NCBI GenBank assembly: GCA_015501605.1
Contig: JADNRZ010000018.1
Span: 992,001-1,056,000 of the forward strand
From: Panaeolus papilionaceus
Taxonomy: Eukaryota > Basidiomycota > Agaricomycetes > Agaricales
DNA length: 64,000 nucleotides
Reading direction: 5' to 3'
The first letter of the stretch is position 1. Every line of letters starts with the position of its first letter. Below are positions 35,395 to 44,470 of this stretch, piece by piece. Below the pieces are notes generated by a model. The model saw nothing but the letters and a program-made list of their open reading frames with translations. It did not search any database and was not told where the DNA came from. The translations under genes were made by a program, and so were the position numbers.

Positions 35395-37470
35395 TTATGT
35401 TAGGCAGGTATGGGAATGGTATATATGTGGGTGGGAGAAACTAGAGCTAGAGGTGGAGGGATTGGCTTTGCAGTGAGGAGATGAGTTGTAGTCATGGAAA
35501 TTGGTTGTGCACCCTTTACCCTTGTGGTCCCAGCCCTGGAATTTCCTGAAACCTCCAGTGGGGTTGGGTCTTTGTTGCAATGGTGCGAAATCTCCTGGGC
35601 CGGAGGGGGAAAAAGTGGAGTGTCCATTGGCAGGGCCACCACAGAAGGCAGTGTTCTTGTTGCATGGGTTGTTCCGGGTGTTCTGAGGACACCCAGACCT
35701 ATCTGCAGATTGTGATGGCCATCCAGGGATTTGCTTGAGGGGGCAGCGACTAGCAACATGGTCTATACCTTTGCATTCACCACAATTCATAGTGGGTTTG
35801 ACCTTGGCTTGTCCAGTCTCATCTTCGAAACAGACTTTAGTGCAGATTAGGTTTCAGAATTTGGCATGTTGTTCGGGGACAAGGGTTGGGGCAGTGATGT
35901 AGAGACAAAATATGGGTTGGGGGTCTAGAGTTGCGCCAAGGGCAGGTATGGTCATCATCTCCAAGCATGAAGCTTTTGACTCTGATGGTTCCAAGGACAT
36001 GTTGGAGTGCCTCTTCAACACAGCTCATCCTATTGGTTGGGATGTTGTCATAGAATTCTGATGCAAGGTGTAGGAGGTCGATCCAGATGTCGTGGACAAT
36101 GGAGTTGTGAGCCATATCAGCTACTTGGGCATTGCCTTCGGGTGTGGGGTCGATGTTAAGGTGTTGGAGACAACAGATAAAGTCGTTGAGGGGGATTTGT
36201 GGAGGATAGAAGAAGATGACTTGTTGGGTTGTGGCAAGGATTTTCTCTCAGATTAGGAGTTCTGCTTGCTTTTTGGAGAGATGTTTGATGAGGTATGGGA
36301 AAGCAGGTGAGAACTCTAGGGTATCATGGAAAGTTGGGATTGGGTGGCAGGCACATGCAGGGTGGTCATCTCCAAATTTGAGACAGATCATTTCCTGGAT
36401 GATCCTTGTGTCATTGTATCTGCTGACGCTAGGTCTAACCCCTTTGATGACAGCTACAATTTGTGGGGTTGCCACAGTGTTCCAGGTGGTGGAGGTTTCG
36501 TGGTTTACTGCAAGGTAGAGGTGTTTGGTGTTGATAACAACCGTGTGGAGGTGGTCAGGGATATCCAGGAAGGGTGACTGGGAGCTGCTAAAACCGGTTG
36601 TAAATGGGGAGGCACCCATGGATGGGAAGAGGAGTGAGGATGCCTGGAGTTGTAATTTATTAAGGGTTGCTATGATAATGTGTGATTGCAGGTTTACTCA
36701 CCAGAGTTTTTTGCACTGGGTGTGGGTGTGTTTCTTGTTGGATCTCACTTTCCATACAGGCAGTCTCTGTCCTAGAAGACTCAGCTGCGTTGGCCTGTTC
36801 TGGGTTGCATCTAGCATGAGGGGTGTAGGTTTGGGAGGGAGGTTGGGTACTTCTGCGTGGGTGGTTCAGGGAGCCATTTTGTTCGTACTGGAACTGTACA
36901 GGTTGTAGAGTTCCTTGAAAGTATGGTCCTGGTATTGGGGCAATGGGGTTTCAGGTGTTTGGGGTCTTTGCAGTTGTTGAGGTTTGGTGGGGCTTTGTTC
37001 TGACATGTCTATGTTGTTCAGGATAGGGGCTGGTGCAGGGTGTGGGGTGTGGGCAGGGACAGCGGGCTCTGGCTGGAATTCCAGGGTGGGTAGTGGGTTA
37101 GGGAGTTGTTTGTGGTTCTGTGAGCCTTGTGGTCCCTGCGAGCTGGGGAAGATTTTCTTCTTTGGTTGTTTGGACAGTAAGAGGGGTGGGTGGCCTTCCT
37201 GGTCCTCTGGTAAAAGGGGGTCAGCACAGTTGGGCTTTGCATAAGGTTGGGCTTTGTCCTTGGCTGCTTGCAGGTTGGTCGTTGCAGTCCTTTGGACTCC
37301 TGTCTGGATTTGTTCCCAGTTAGGGGCAGGTGGTGGTGTGTTCTTGTAGTAGAGGGTTTTGGCAAGATCGTCCACCAACTCAGAAGGGACAGGGCAGCAT
37401 GTTGCAGTTGGGTAAGGGTTCTTGGGTCCTCCAGCACAGCCTCTCTGTTATCATTGCCAGGTTGCATTGC
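35395..37470 (-). pseudogene. LINE ORF1 (gag-like, CCHC zinc knuckle)
   Basis: Minus-strand segments in order. The first has TLTQLQHAALSLLS followed, after a frameshift near 37380, by LVDDLAKTLYYKNTPPPAPN. A Pro/Gln-rich linker runs from 37200 to 36870. The body (36619-36248) contains VVINTKHLYLAVNH and RYNDTRIIQEMICLKFGDDH, and the next piece (36115-35837) contains FYDNIPTNRMSCVEEALQHV. The last segment (35790-35395) carries CGECKGIDHVASRC, a CX2CX4HX4C knuckle. Stops separate the pieces. A nucleic-acid-binding ORF1 with a knuckle is usual for fungal LINEs. Confidence 0.78.
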
Positions 37471-38161
37471 AGTGGATGATGTGTAGAAAGTAGAGAGGTT
37501 GGGGGCTAATGTGAGTTAGGATGAGATTACGCATCAATTATGTCTCTTTTTATGCTCACTTATGTGCAATTTCCTTGTTCGCTTTGGGCTGAGCTAGTTT
37601 TTTGTTGGGGGTGGGCCTGTTATGCCGCCGTGCCTCATATTCCAGGTCAGGGCAGCATTTGCAGTCTGTTCCTGGCGTCGTTATTTCCTGCTTTGTCTAT
37701 TTCTTTGTGGTTTTTGTTGGACCAACTTCAATCTGTTGACCCTCCTGTTCTTATTGCATGTTGAAACCCAGTTTGGGTGTTCTACAGTGCTTCTGTTGGG
37801 GCTGCTTGTCCTATTTTGCTGGGGTAGGGACCTCTGGCTGGGGCAGTTCTGACGTGGTCTTTCAGCTGTGTGGTTGGGAATGGGGGTAGCATGTTATTGT
37901 ATAGAGGGGGGTAGTGGAAGATGTAGGTAGGTGTTGTCAGTACACGCGTTTTTGTGCAGGTGAAGGTGAAGGTTACTTTTTTCTGTGTTCTCTGTCATTA
38001 CAGTGCGAAGATATATGGTGGGGAGGCAGCTCTTTGAGCCTACAGCTTCTCATTCCCATGGCATGGTGCTTTGTGGCACAAATGAGTGTTATTAGTCATT
38101 GTCCTTGCCCCAGTGTTGGTGTGGGAAAATCATCCATGGTGGTGGTATGAGAACAAGGGGC
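37471..38161 (-). other. LINE 5' region upstream of ORF1
   Basis: This lies between the upstream target duplication and the first ORF1 segment, so it corresponds to the LINE 5' untranslated and promoter region. It is T/G-rich on the plus strand and has no supported coding sequence. Confidence 0.55.
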
Positions 38162-38286
38162 CTTATCTATTCTAAAGGTCCACTATCTACATTCCTCCAG
38201 CAGATTGACTGCCTAAGACCCCACTGCCAAAACCCAGTCCTGACACATGAGGGCGGACTGCCTAAACCCAGTGGTTCATGTATGAA

Positions 38287-38640
38287 GGTGGCTCATAGAG
38301 GTGGGTCCATATCAGGAGAAATCTCACCAACACAACTTACATCACCCCCCTCTCCTAGACATGAACTCCTGGATCGCCAACTGTTGGGACTTAGCCTTAA
38401 GGTGAACATACACAGAGGTGGAATACCAGGAACTGCAATGAGTATCACTATATTGGAACAGGACTCGGAAGACCAAGGCCTAGGATTTCGAGGAACATGT
38501 CAAGGGAAGGCAGGTTGGTTTAACCCCAGTTGGGTTTATCTGCGGTGACCAGTTCCCAACTGTGGTGACAATGGGCCAATGGTGGTGACAAGTGGGAGCC
38601 TATGTGGTACGCATGTACAGCGTATTGCCAGCCACTATAA
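38287..38640 (+). pseudogene. SPT5-like pseudogene copy 2, 3' piece
   Basis: Resumes after the inverted-repeat element with EISPTQLTSPPSPRHELLDR, comparable at the DNA level to copy 1 near 2360-2290 (CTCACCGACACAAGTAACA against CTCACCAACACAACTTACA). It then carries a KOW-like end with LKVNIHRGGIPGTAMSI and GKAGWFNPSWVYL, in the place where SPT5-family proteins have their last KOW. Copy 1 loses similarity just before this point because repeat DNA lies there, so this piece shows the fuller original C-terminus. Confidence 0.6.
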
Positions 38641-38955
38641 TGGCAGTTCGTGTATCATGTGATGCATGGTAGTGGACTATAGTGTAGACCAGGCCGACAA
38701 AGAGACAGAGGCGGAACTTTTTTTAGAGGCGGATAAAGTGATATTACAGTCAGAAACAGCAGTAGAAAAGATTCGCAACAAGGCAATTATCTCCAGGTTA
38801 TGTATGAGGGCTAAACAATAATTCTTTAATTCTATTTCAATTTTATGACTGAAGTTAGTATCTTTTTGAACATGTGCATGATGAAACAAGATCCATCAAG
38901 AAGAAATTCATCATAGCAGACATTGGATATACATGTAGTGAGTAACACCTAATCT
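38641..38955. other. no gene recognised
   Basis: AT-rich spacer between the SPT5-like remnant and the minus-strand hypothetical gene. It includes the A/G-rich tract AGACAGAGGCGG and a T-run at about 38720. Nothing further can be supported. Confidence 0.4.
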
Positions 38956-39690
38956 CTACTCTAATTTGCACTTTTTTGAACACAGAGTGTTTGCAGATTT
39001 AACATATGTACCACCTAGATCACCCAACAGGAAGGCTTCCTCCAGTGCATTGCATGCAGAGTCAAGCCACTCTGCCCTTTTGAGTGAGGCATGCATAACC
39101 CTGAACTGTGAAATGGCAGCAAGCTCATCCCCCACCCTCTTCTGCTTGATCAATCCCTTCTCAGCTGTGTTCAAAGGCAATGCCTCACGCTTAACATGAG
39201 GAGCCGACATGGAATAGAATGATTGAAGTACAGCTTGGGGGTGATGGGGAGTAATTGGTTTGTCCACATCACCTTGTTCATTTGGATCCCTTTCTGAGTC
39301 ACTCATCCAGTCATCGCCAGCAGGTACACCAGTGTCATCACCAGGTGGTATGTCTCCAGTGTCACTAGCACCCTCTCTTCCACCTGGGCTGTTGTTGCTA
39401 TATTCTCTGCCTCCAGGACCCTTCTGCTCCGTCAACACAACTGCATGTCCATCACCATCAGCTGGTTCTCCAACACCACTGTCATTATCTCCCAATGCCT
39501 GTGTGAATGACTGTTCTATGAAAGGATTGGGATGCTGCGGCCTAGGAAGTCTTAAATAACAAGCTTGCCAATACTTGTCCTTGATTCTGTTTCGCACTGC
39601 ACACTCAAAAAATGTGTGCTTGCCATTGTGCAAGGAATGAACATCCTGTTCACAAGCATCCTCAATCTCCTCGATTTGTTCCTGCATCAA
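38956..39690 (-). CDS. hypothetical protein, acidic low-complexity middle
   Basis: Open for 244 codons on the minus strand. The N-terminal part contains HTFFECAVRNRIKDKYWQAC and LRLPRPQHPNPFIEQSF. The middle is Gly/Asp/Glu-rich with a GGREYSNNSPGGREGASD tract and DDWMSDSERDPNEQ. The C-terminal part is more ordered: AISQFRVMHASLKRAEWLDS and ALEEAFLLGDLGGTYVKS, ending in a Lys/Cys tail. I do not recognise the family. The start is uncertain, and further exons upstream (above 39690) are possible because a minus-strand frame approaches the edge. Its position in a transposon-dense stretch suggests a transposon-carried gene, but no termini were found. Confidence 0.45.
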   Translation of the reverse strand: MMQEQIEEIEDACEQDVHSLHNGKHTFFECAVRNRIKDKYWQACYLRLPRPQHPNPFIEQSFTQALGDNDSGVGEPADGDGHAVVLTEQKGPGGREYSNNSPGGREGASDTGDIPPGDDTGVPAGDDWMSDSERDPNEQGDVDKPITPHHPQAVLQSFYSMSAPHVKREALPLNTAEKGLIKQKRVGDELAAISQFRVMHASLKRAEWLDSACNALEEAFLLGDLGGTYVKSANTLCSKKCKLE

Positions 39691-40004
39691 GGGAATTTCA
39701 TCAAAAGAGAAGGAAGAGATGGTTTGTCAATGAACGTGCAGCTCCTCCAACCCTTCTTCAGTATTGCACAAGATCTCTGCAGAATATCCTGTTAAGGAAT
39801 GGCATTCGAAACAGCGACGGGGTCAAGCACTTGGGGTCAAGTTTGCTATTGTGAATGAAGACTCAGTTACTGAAACATCAGTGAAGTGGTGAGGTACATA
39901 CCTGATCATCACAGGTGGATTTTTTGAATCTACATTAATTATTAGTGAGTAAATCTCATTTAGTCTATGAATGCTTAAACTACAACTCACTTAAGTTTAC
40001 CAGG

Positions 40005-40262
40005 GATTGCTGGCTTCATCAGGAAAAGGGCCTCGGCTGCCAGGTCACTACAGGTTTCCGGAGGAATCCTCAGGTCACTCAGGTCACTCAGATCACTCAG
40101 GGTGTCAGGTATCTTTATTTTGCCCACAGGTGCACGTGTTCAGCTCAGGTAGCATGCAAGGATTCTCTGGGGAATCCTCAGGATGCCCTGGAGTGACCTG
40201 TGGATGCCCTGGGGGGCCCTCAGGGCACAAGCGGACGCTCTCAGGTCACTCAGAACATCTAA
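40005..40262 (+). repeat. AGGTCACTC word tract
   Basis: Within about 250 bp the word CAGGTCACTC and close variants recur, including CAGGTCACTCAGGTCACTC at about 40071, together with CAGGATGCCCTGG and CCTGGGGGGCC palindromes. A second tract of the same kind is at 41885-41990. The spacing is irregular, so it is not a simple tandem repeat. Confidence 0.7.
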
Positions 40263-40439
40263 ATAACTGAGCACTTATAATTTCCTTCAATTCAATAAAA
40301 TATCAAAGTCTGCATTTATTTGCTATATAATACAAACACAGTATCTAAGTAACTAATACATATCAAGAAAAGCTATAGAAGCATAGACTAATGGGAGAGG
40401 AACAGGGAGAACAAGAGGACAGAACAGGAGGATTACAGC

Positions 40440-40985
40440 AGAAAATACCAAAAAAGCGGAGCAAAGGGCACCCAGAGAAATGAAGACAGTGATATTAAGG
40501 AATAAAGGAAGGAAAAGAGGAATAGGATAATAGCAAAGAGGGAACAGGCAATGAAAAGAACATGCAGGACAAAAATATCATCAAAAAAGCAGACTAAATG
40601 AAGAGGAAGGAGGGGAAAGGAGATGAGATGAGGCATAGTGAGAAGGAGACAAGAAAGGTCAGAGAATAAATACAGGGAATAGGTCAAAAAAGCAGACAAG
40701 AGGAGAAGGAATGGAGAGAATAGAAGCAACCAGTGAGAAGAAAGCTACATGGAGGACAGAAAATATGAAAAAAGCGGACCAAAATGTAGGGGAAAACAGC
40801 AAAGGGGGGGTTAGACATCGGTGGAAGAGGTATAAAAGTGACACATGCAAAAGAAAAGAAGAGAGGTCAGAGAATAAAAGAGGGAAAAGGTCAAAAAAGC
40901 GGACAAGAGAGGAGCAATGGAGAGGAATCAACCAGCAGAAAGATAGTCAACAGCAGAAAAACCTCAAAAAAGCGGAATAGACTCA
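40440..40985 (-). repeat. tract with six regularly spaced CAAAAAAGCGGA words
   Basis: The word ACCAAAAAAGCGGA or TCAAAAAAGCRGA occurs at about 40448, 40580, 40684, 40768, 40891 and 40965, at intervals of roughly 75-130 bp, in purine-rich sequence. The same word marks the palindrome arms and the 62-63 kb repeat, but the intervening sequence here is different. No coding function is supported; the Lys/Arg-rich and Phe/Leu-rich frames are composition effects. Confidence 0.75.
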
Positions 40986-41155
40986 CCAATAACCCTATAC
41001 CATCCCATCCCATCCCTCCCAACAGATGAATAAAAAGGAAACCATGAAATGTGGTGAGTGCAGAGGTGGGGATGGTGGTGGAAGGAAGGAAGGAAGTGAT
41101 GATGTGGCAGTTGCTGGCATGGTCCGATGTCAAACCCAGAGTGTGGGAAATGGGA

Positions 41156-41409
41156 CTTGCACTGCACATAAAATTATGATTTATATATCAAAATAAAGGT
41201 AAAAATGAGTAGAGTTCGATTAAATTTAGAGTGCTTATGTGCAGTCATTTTATCGGCCCAGATATTGCAAATTGTGGTTTGACAAAACACTATAGCTGCT
41301 ATTTTTGGGGAATAAAAGCGCGCACAGGAGCACTGTAAATATATTTGGATTCCACTCATTTTTAGCTTTATTTTGATATATAAATCATAATTTTACATCC
41401 AGTGCAAGA
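41156..41409. repeat. MITE copy A (~254 bp)
   Basis: Terminal inverted repeats start CTTGCACTG and continue with TAAAATTATGATTTATATAT then CAAAATAAAGGTAAAAATGAG; the right end is the reverse complement. The interior is AT-rich with a GCGCGCACAGGAGCACTGTA word. Copy B lies 70 bp downstream in the same orientation. Confidence 0.85.
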
Positions 41410-41479
41410 GGTGCAACTGAAAATGCTGTTGATTTAAATACTTGATCTGGCTTTTCACTGTATTTATTCGATTGTGACG

Positions 41480-41731
41480 CTTATACTGCACCTAAAATTA
41501 TGATTTATATACCAAAATAAAGGTAAAATAAAGTGGAATCCAACTGTATTTATGGTGCCTTTGTGTGGTCAATTTTTAGGCTGAGATATGGCAAATACAT
41601 CTTCTTAAAACACTATAATTGCCATTTTGGGAAAACAAAAAAGCGCACAAAAGTGCTGTGAATGTAGTTGGATTCTACTCATTTTTAGCTTTATTCTGAT
41701 ATATAAATCATAACTTTAGGTGCAGTGTAAG
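41480..41731. repeat. MITE copy B (~252 bp)
   Basis: Same family and orientation as copy A, with ends CTTATACTGCACCTAAAATT and the complement CTTTAGGTGCAGTGTAAG. The interior matches A with scattered substitutions (AAAGCGCACAAAAGTGCTGT against AAAGCGCGCACAGGAGCACT). The two copies with 70 bp between them suggest duplication or insertion into the same target. Confidence 0.85.
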
Positions 41732-41884
41732 AGATGCAACTAAATATACTGTTCAAGTTAAATACTTTGAAATGTACAAGTCCATTTTCCCACACTCCGA
41801 CTTTTTAGTCACTAATAAAAGGCATGAAAAAAATGCTTTTGTGACTTTTTTTTAATGTACACCATAGGCCAGGTTTTCAAATGA

Positions 41885-41995
41885 TTTTACAGAGTGACCT
41901 AGAATGCTTGGTGGGCAGCCAGGAAACCACAGGTCACTCTTGGGTGCTCTGAGGGCATCCAGATCACCCCAGGTCACCTGAGGAAACTATTTTGA
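41885..41995 (+). repeat. second AGGTCACTC word tract
   Basis: Contains GAGTGACC, CACAGGTCACTC, GATCACCCCAGGTCACC and GGGTGCTCTGAGGGCATCC, the same vocabulary as 40005-40262. It is not flanked by obvious inverted repeats. Confidence 0.6.
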
Positions 41996-42375
41996 ATCCT
42001 TGCAAGTTAAGTTCAATGTCAGATCTCACTGAATGACCTGGGGCCCAAGGCCATTTTCCTGATGTTGATGATTCTGGTCTCAGGCTTGGGGTTAAATACA
42101 GGTGTAACAGGATCGACATTGACTTTGGTGTCAAAATCAGAGGAGACAGTGTCCATTGCAGGAGGCTTATTGGAAGAGTCCTCGCATCTGAAGTTGACTT
42201 TCAGAATCACTAGCAGATGGTGGTGAAAAAATTTCAGCAGGACAGCAAAAGCAGTAGTCAGCAGCAGTCCAGCATTTGCCATTCCAGTTGGTAAACTCCA
42301 CTCACCCACCTGACTGTAATCCCTTCGACCACTCCTTAGTAACTCTGACCACATAATGCTCATAATTTTTATAGG

Positions 42376-43260
42376 ATGTCAGATCCCGTGCCAGAGGACG
42401 ATGGAGGGCATGTCACCAACAGCAAGGATGATGAAGAAGGGACTATGCAATGTCATTCAGATAGCAATCACCACAACCAGGCCAATAAAAGTGCTCTGCT
42501 CGCAGATGCGGTAAACTTTTTTTTTTTCCCTTGTTATTAATGCGCAACAGGCTAACTTGGCCAATCAGGCTCCCTCAATGTCTATGACTCAAGCCCCTGG
42601 CAGGCACAATGTCATATGGCAGCCATCTACCTCTTGCAGCAAGGTAGAATACCAATATTATCCTCCCAACAAGTTTTGGTCAACTGATCTTGCTTTTCTG
42701 TATTCAGACATTGTCTCCAAGGAGCCGGTTGTATTCTTGGTCTCGAAAAGGGGTAAAATTTGAGAGAGATCTGAGTCCTACTGTGCTGTCTTGCCAGATG
42801 ACAAGGAAAAGGCTGCAGTTCTTAAAAGCCAACAGTCTTTCAAGCATGAAGTAAGTATATCAACAACTCAATTTTTCATTCTTTTTCATATTAATTTTTA
42901 TTACTATAGCCTTCTTCTGCAAATTCAAATTCAAGTTTGTCCCCAAGTCCATATTCATCTGGCTTTGCAAGGTCACCCATCAGCACCGTAACGTCCACTC
43001 ACCAGCCAGTTCCATTGCAATCTTTGACTGCCCTAGGTGTTCCACCTTGCCTATCTACTCCAGCTTGTCAAACTGCACCACGCTCAGAGTTTCTGTCTAG
43101 GGTCCCCTCCCCTTCGAGCATCACACATTATGAGGCCTATGAGCAGGCTCAAATTCTTGCTGCTCAGTGTCTGGATTTGGAAATAGAGATACCACAGACA
43201 GAAGAACTTCTCAAACATATGACCAAGAAAGCAGGTAAAGGGAGGGCTAAAGAAGAGTAA
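42376..43260 (+). CDS. hypothetical protein, four exons
   Basis: Four exons join in frame. Exon 1 is 42376 to about 42510, starting MSDPVPEDDGG. Exon 2 is about 42551-42752, with HNVIWQPSTSCSKVEYQYYP and FLYSDIVSKEPVVFLVSKRG. Exon 3 is about 42799-42850 (KEKAAVLKSQQSFKHE). Exon 4 starts about 42910, is Ser/Pro-rich (SLSPSPYSSGFARSPIST) and ends in a charged segment, ILAAQCLDLEIEIPQTEELL, then KKAGKGRAKEE. Introns have GTAA donors and AG acceptors. No known domain is recognised. The helical C-terminal segment could mediate dimerisation. It lies between MITEs and a Gypsy fragment, so transposon origin is possible. Confidence 0.5.
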
Positions 43261-43853
43261 ATACACTCAACTTATAGATAAAGAATACATTGACCTTTTT
43301 TACTTAGTATTGTGCTGAGATGCAAATTTGAGCGAAATATGATGTATTTCATATATATGACCATAAACGGCAATTATGTCTCAATAAGTAAATTGCATTG
43401 CTATCATCATTCAGATAAGTGCAGCATAATGTGGATAAGCTTCAATAATATACAGGCCCACTTATTCATACTTATTATATGTTATCCTGCATTATAATCA
43501 ATTCCGGTTTTTCCTGATGTTACTCCCTGGGATCCCCTCACACAACCACCATCTACTCCAATCACAAAAATCTCACATATTGGTGTTCACCTCAGAACCT
43601 TAATTGAAGACAAGCTTGATGGTTCCCTATCCTTTCCAAATACAACATCAAACTTGAACACATGCCAGGTCACAAGATGATCCAATCAGACACCCTCTCA
43701 CGACGACCAGACCTTATGCCAGAAGGAGAAAATGAAGAAAACACCGACATCATGATGCTTCCTGAATCCCTATTCATTAATTAACCTCATTGACACCAAA
43801 CTCCAGAAACAGATAGCTGATGCAAAACCCCTAGACAAGAATGCCATGGAAGC

Positions 43854-43936
43854 ACTAGTTATTGACAAGCTCCAATCATTTATTTCTGGCAATGCCCCAG
43901 CTAATCAATCCATTTTGCCATGGACAAAATATCATT
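43854..43936 (+). repeat. left terminal inverted repeat of the KDZ transposon
   Basis: Begins ACTAGTTATTGACAAGC and continues CCAATCATTTA, GGCAATGCCCCAGCTAATC and CCATTTTGCCATGG. The right end read inward gives AGTGGTTATTGATAAG, CAATCATTTA, GGCAATGCCTCAGGTAATC and CCATTTTGCCATGG. The match runs for about 82 bp with a few mismatches and one short gap. Confidence 0.9.
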
Positions 43937-44017
43937 AAAGGCCAGTATAAAGACACACAAATCATTGACTCAGGCACAATCATTCAATTTAGATGCACAA
44001 CATCATTCATTTCAAGG

Positions 44018-44470
44018 TGCGAAATCATTCCGAAATCATTCTTTTTCGAGCCACGAAATCATACAGATCTGTGGTGCGAAATCATTCACTTTTGAGGCGC
44101 GAAATCATGCATTTTTGGTGTGCGAAATCATACAGATCTGAGCTCCGAAATCATACACTTCTGAGCTGCGAAATCATACAGATCTGTAGTGCGACATCAT
44201 TCACTTTTGAGGTGCGAAATCATTCACTTCTGAGCTGTGAAATCATTCAGCTACAAGCCACGAAATCATACAGATCTGTGGCGCGACATCATTCAGTTTT
44301 GAGGTGTGAAATCATTCCCTTTTGAGGCGTGAAATCATGCATTTTCGAGGTGCGAAATCATTCACTTCTGAGCCGCGAAATCATACATTTTCGAGGTGTG
44401 AAATCATACAGATCCGAGCTGCGAAATCATACATTTTCGACTTGGAGGTGCGAAATCATTCACTTTTGAG
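44018..44470 (+). repeat. left subterminal array: about 20 copies of CGAAATCAT
   Basis: The word (C/T)GAAATCAT is repeated about 20 times with a spacing near 23-24 bp. It is followed by alternating TCACTTTTGAG and ACAGATCTG words. The variants GTGAAATCAT and GCGACATCAT are single transitions or substitutions. Because the period is close to a multiple of three, open frames with CEIIQ/RNHS repeats cross it; these are not considered genes. It lies about 80 bp inside the left terminal repeat. Confidence 0.88.

Larger units (their letters stand above)
28467..38161 (-). mobile_element. 9.7-kb LINE (non-LTR retrotransposon), degenerate
   Basis: The 3' end on the minus strand is a run of about 24 A (T on the plus strand, 28466-28489). 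The insert is flanked by the 7-bp duplication CTTATCT (28460-28466 and 38162-38168), which occurs once in the intact inverted-repeat arm. Both facts match target-primed reverse transcription. ORF1 (about 37470-35395) ends in a CCHC knuckle; ORF2 (about 33860-28625) has endonuclease, RT and a Cys/His tail. The 1.5 kb between them is unassigned. The organisation resembles fungal LINEs of the Tad/I type, but the clade was not determined. Confidence 0.92.
27617..38286. mobile_element. inverted-repeat element (~0.97 kb) split by a LINE
   Basis: The left arm is 27617-27990. Its reverse complement occurs in two pieces, 28207-28466 and 38169-38286, which rejoin exactly once the LINE between them is removed. 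The arms (374 and 378 bp) then match along their whole length, ending in TTCATACATGAACC. The loop (27991-28206) is a fragment of the AAAAAAGCGG repeat family and corresponds to 20551-20760 in the palindrome. No transposase is encoded, so this is a non-autonomous foldback or MITE-like element. It sits in the SPT5-like pseudogene. A possible TA target duplication lies at its edges but is not certain. Confidence 0.88.

Noticed and set aside
40433..40931. Leu/Phe/Ser-rich minus-strand frames resembling membrane proteins
   Set aside because: Low-complexity translation of a purine-rich tract containing the AAAAAAGCGG word; the opposite strand gives equally open Lys/Arg-rich frames.
42019..42363. 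Minus-strand open frame head-to-head with the 42376 gene
   Set aside because: Single exon, no recognised motif, ends in word-repeat DNA; could be the promoter side of the plus-strand gene.
43993..44325. Open frame encoding CEIIQ/RNHS peptide repeats
   Set aside because: It arises because the 23-24 bp DNA repeat stays nearly in phase; there is no independent coding evidence.
44018..44470. CRISPR-like array of regularly spaced short repeats
   Set aside because: The repeated word is only about 9 bp, the spacers are themselves repetitive, there are no cas genes and the host is eukaryotic. It fits a transposon subterminal array.
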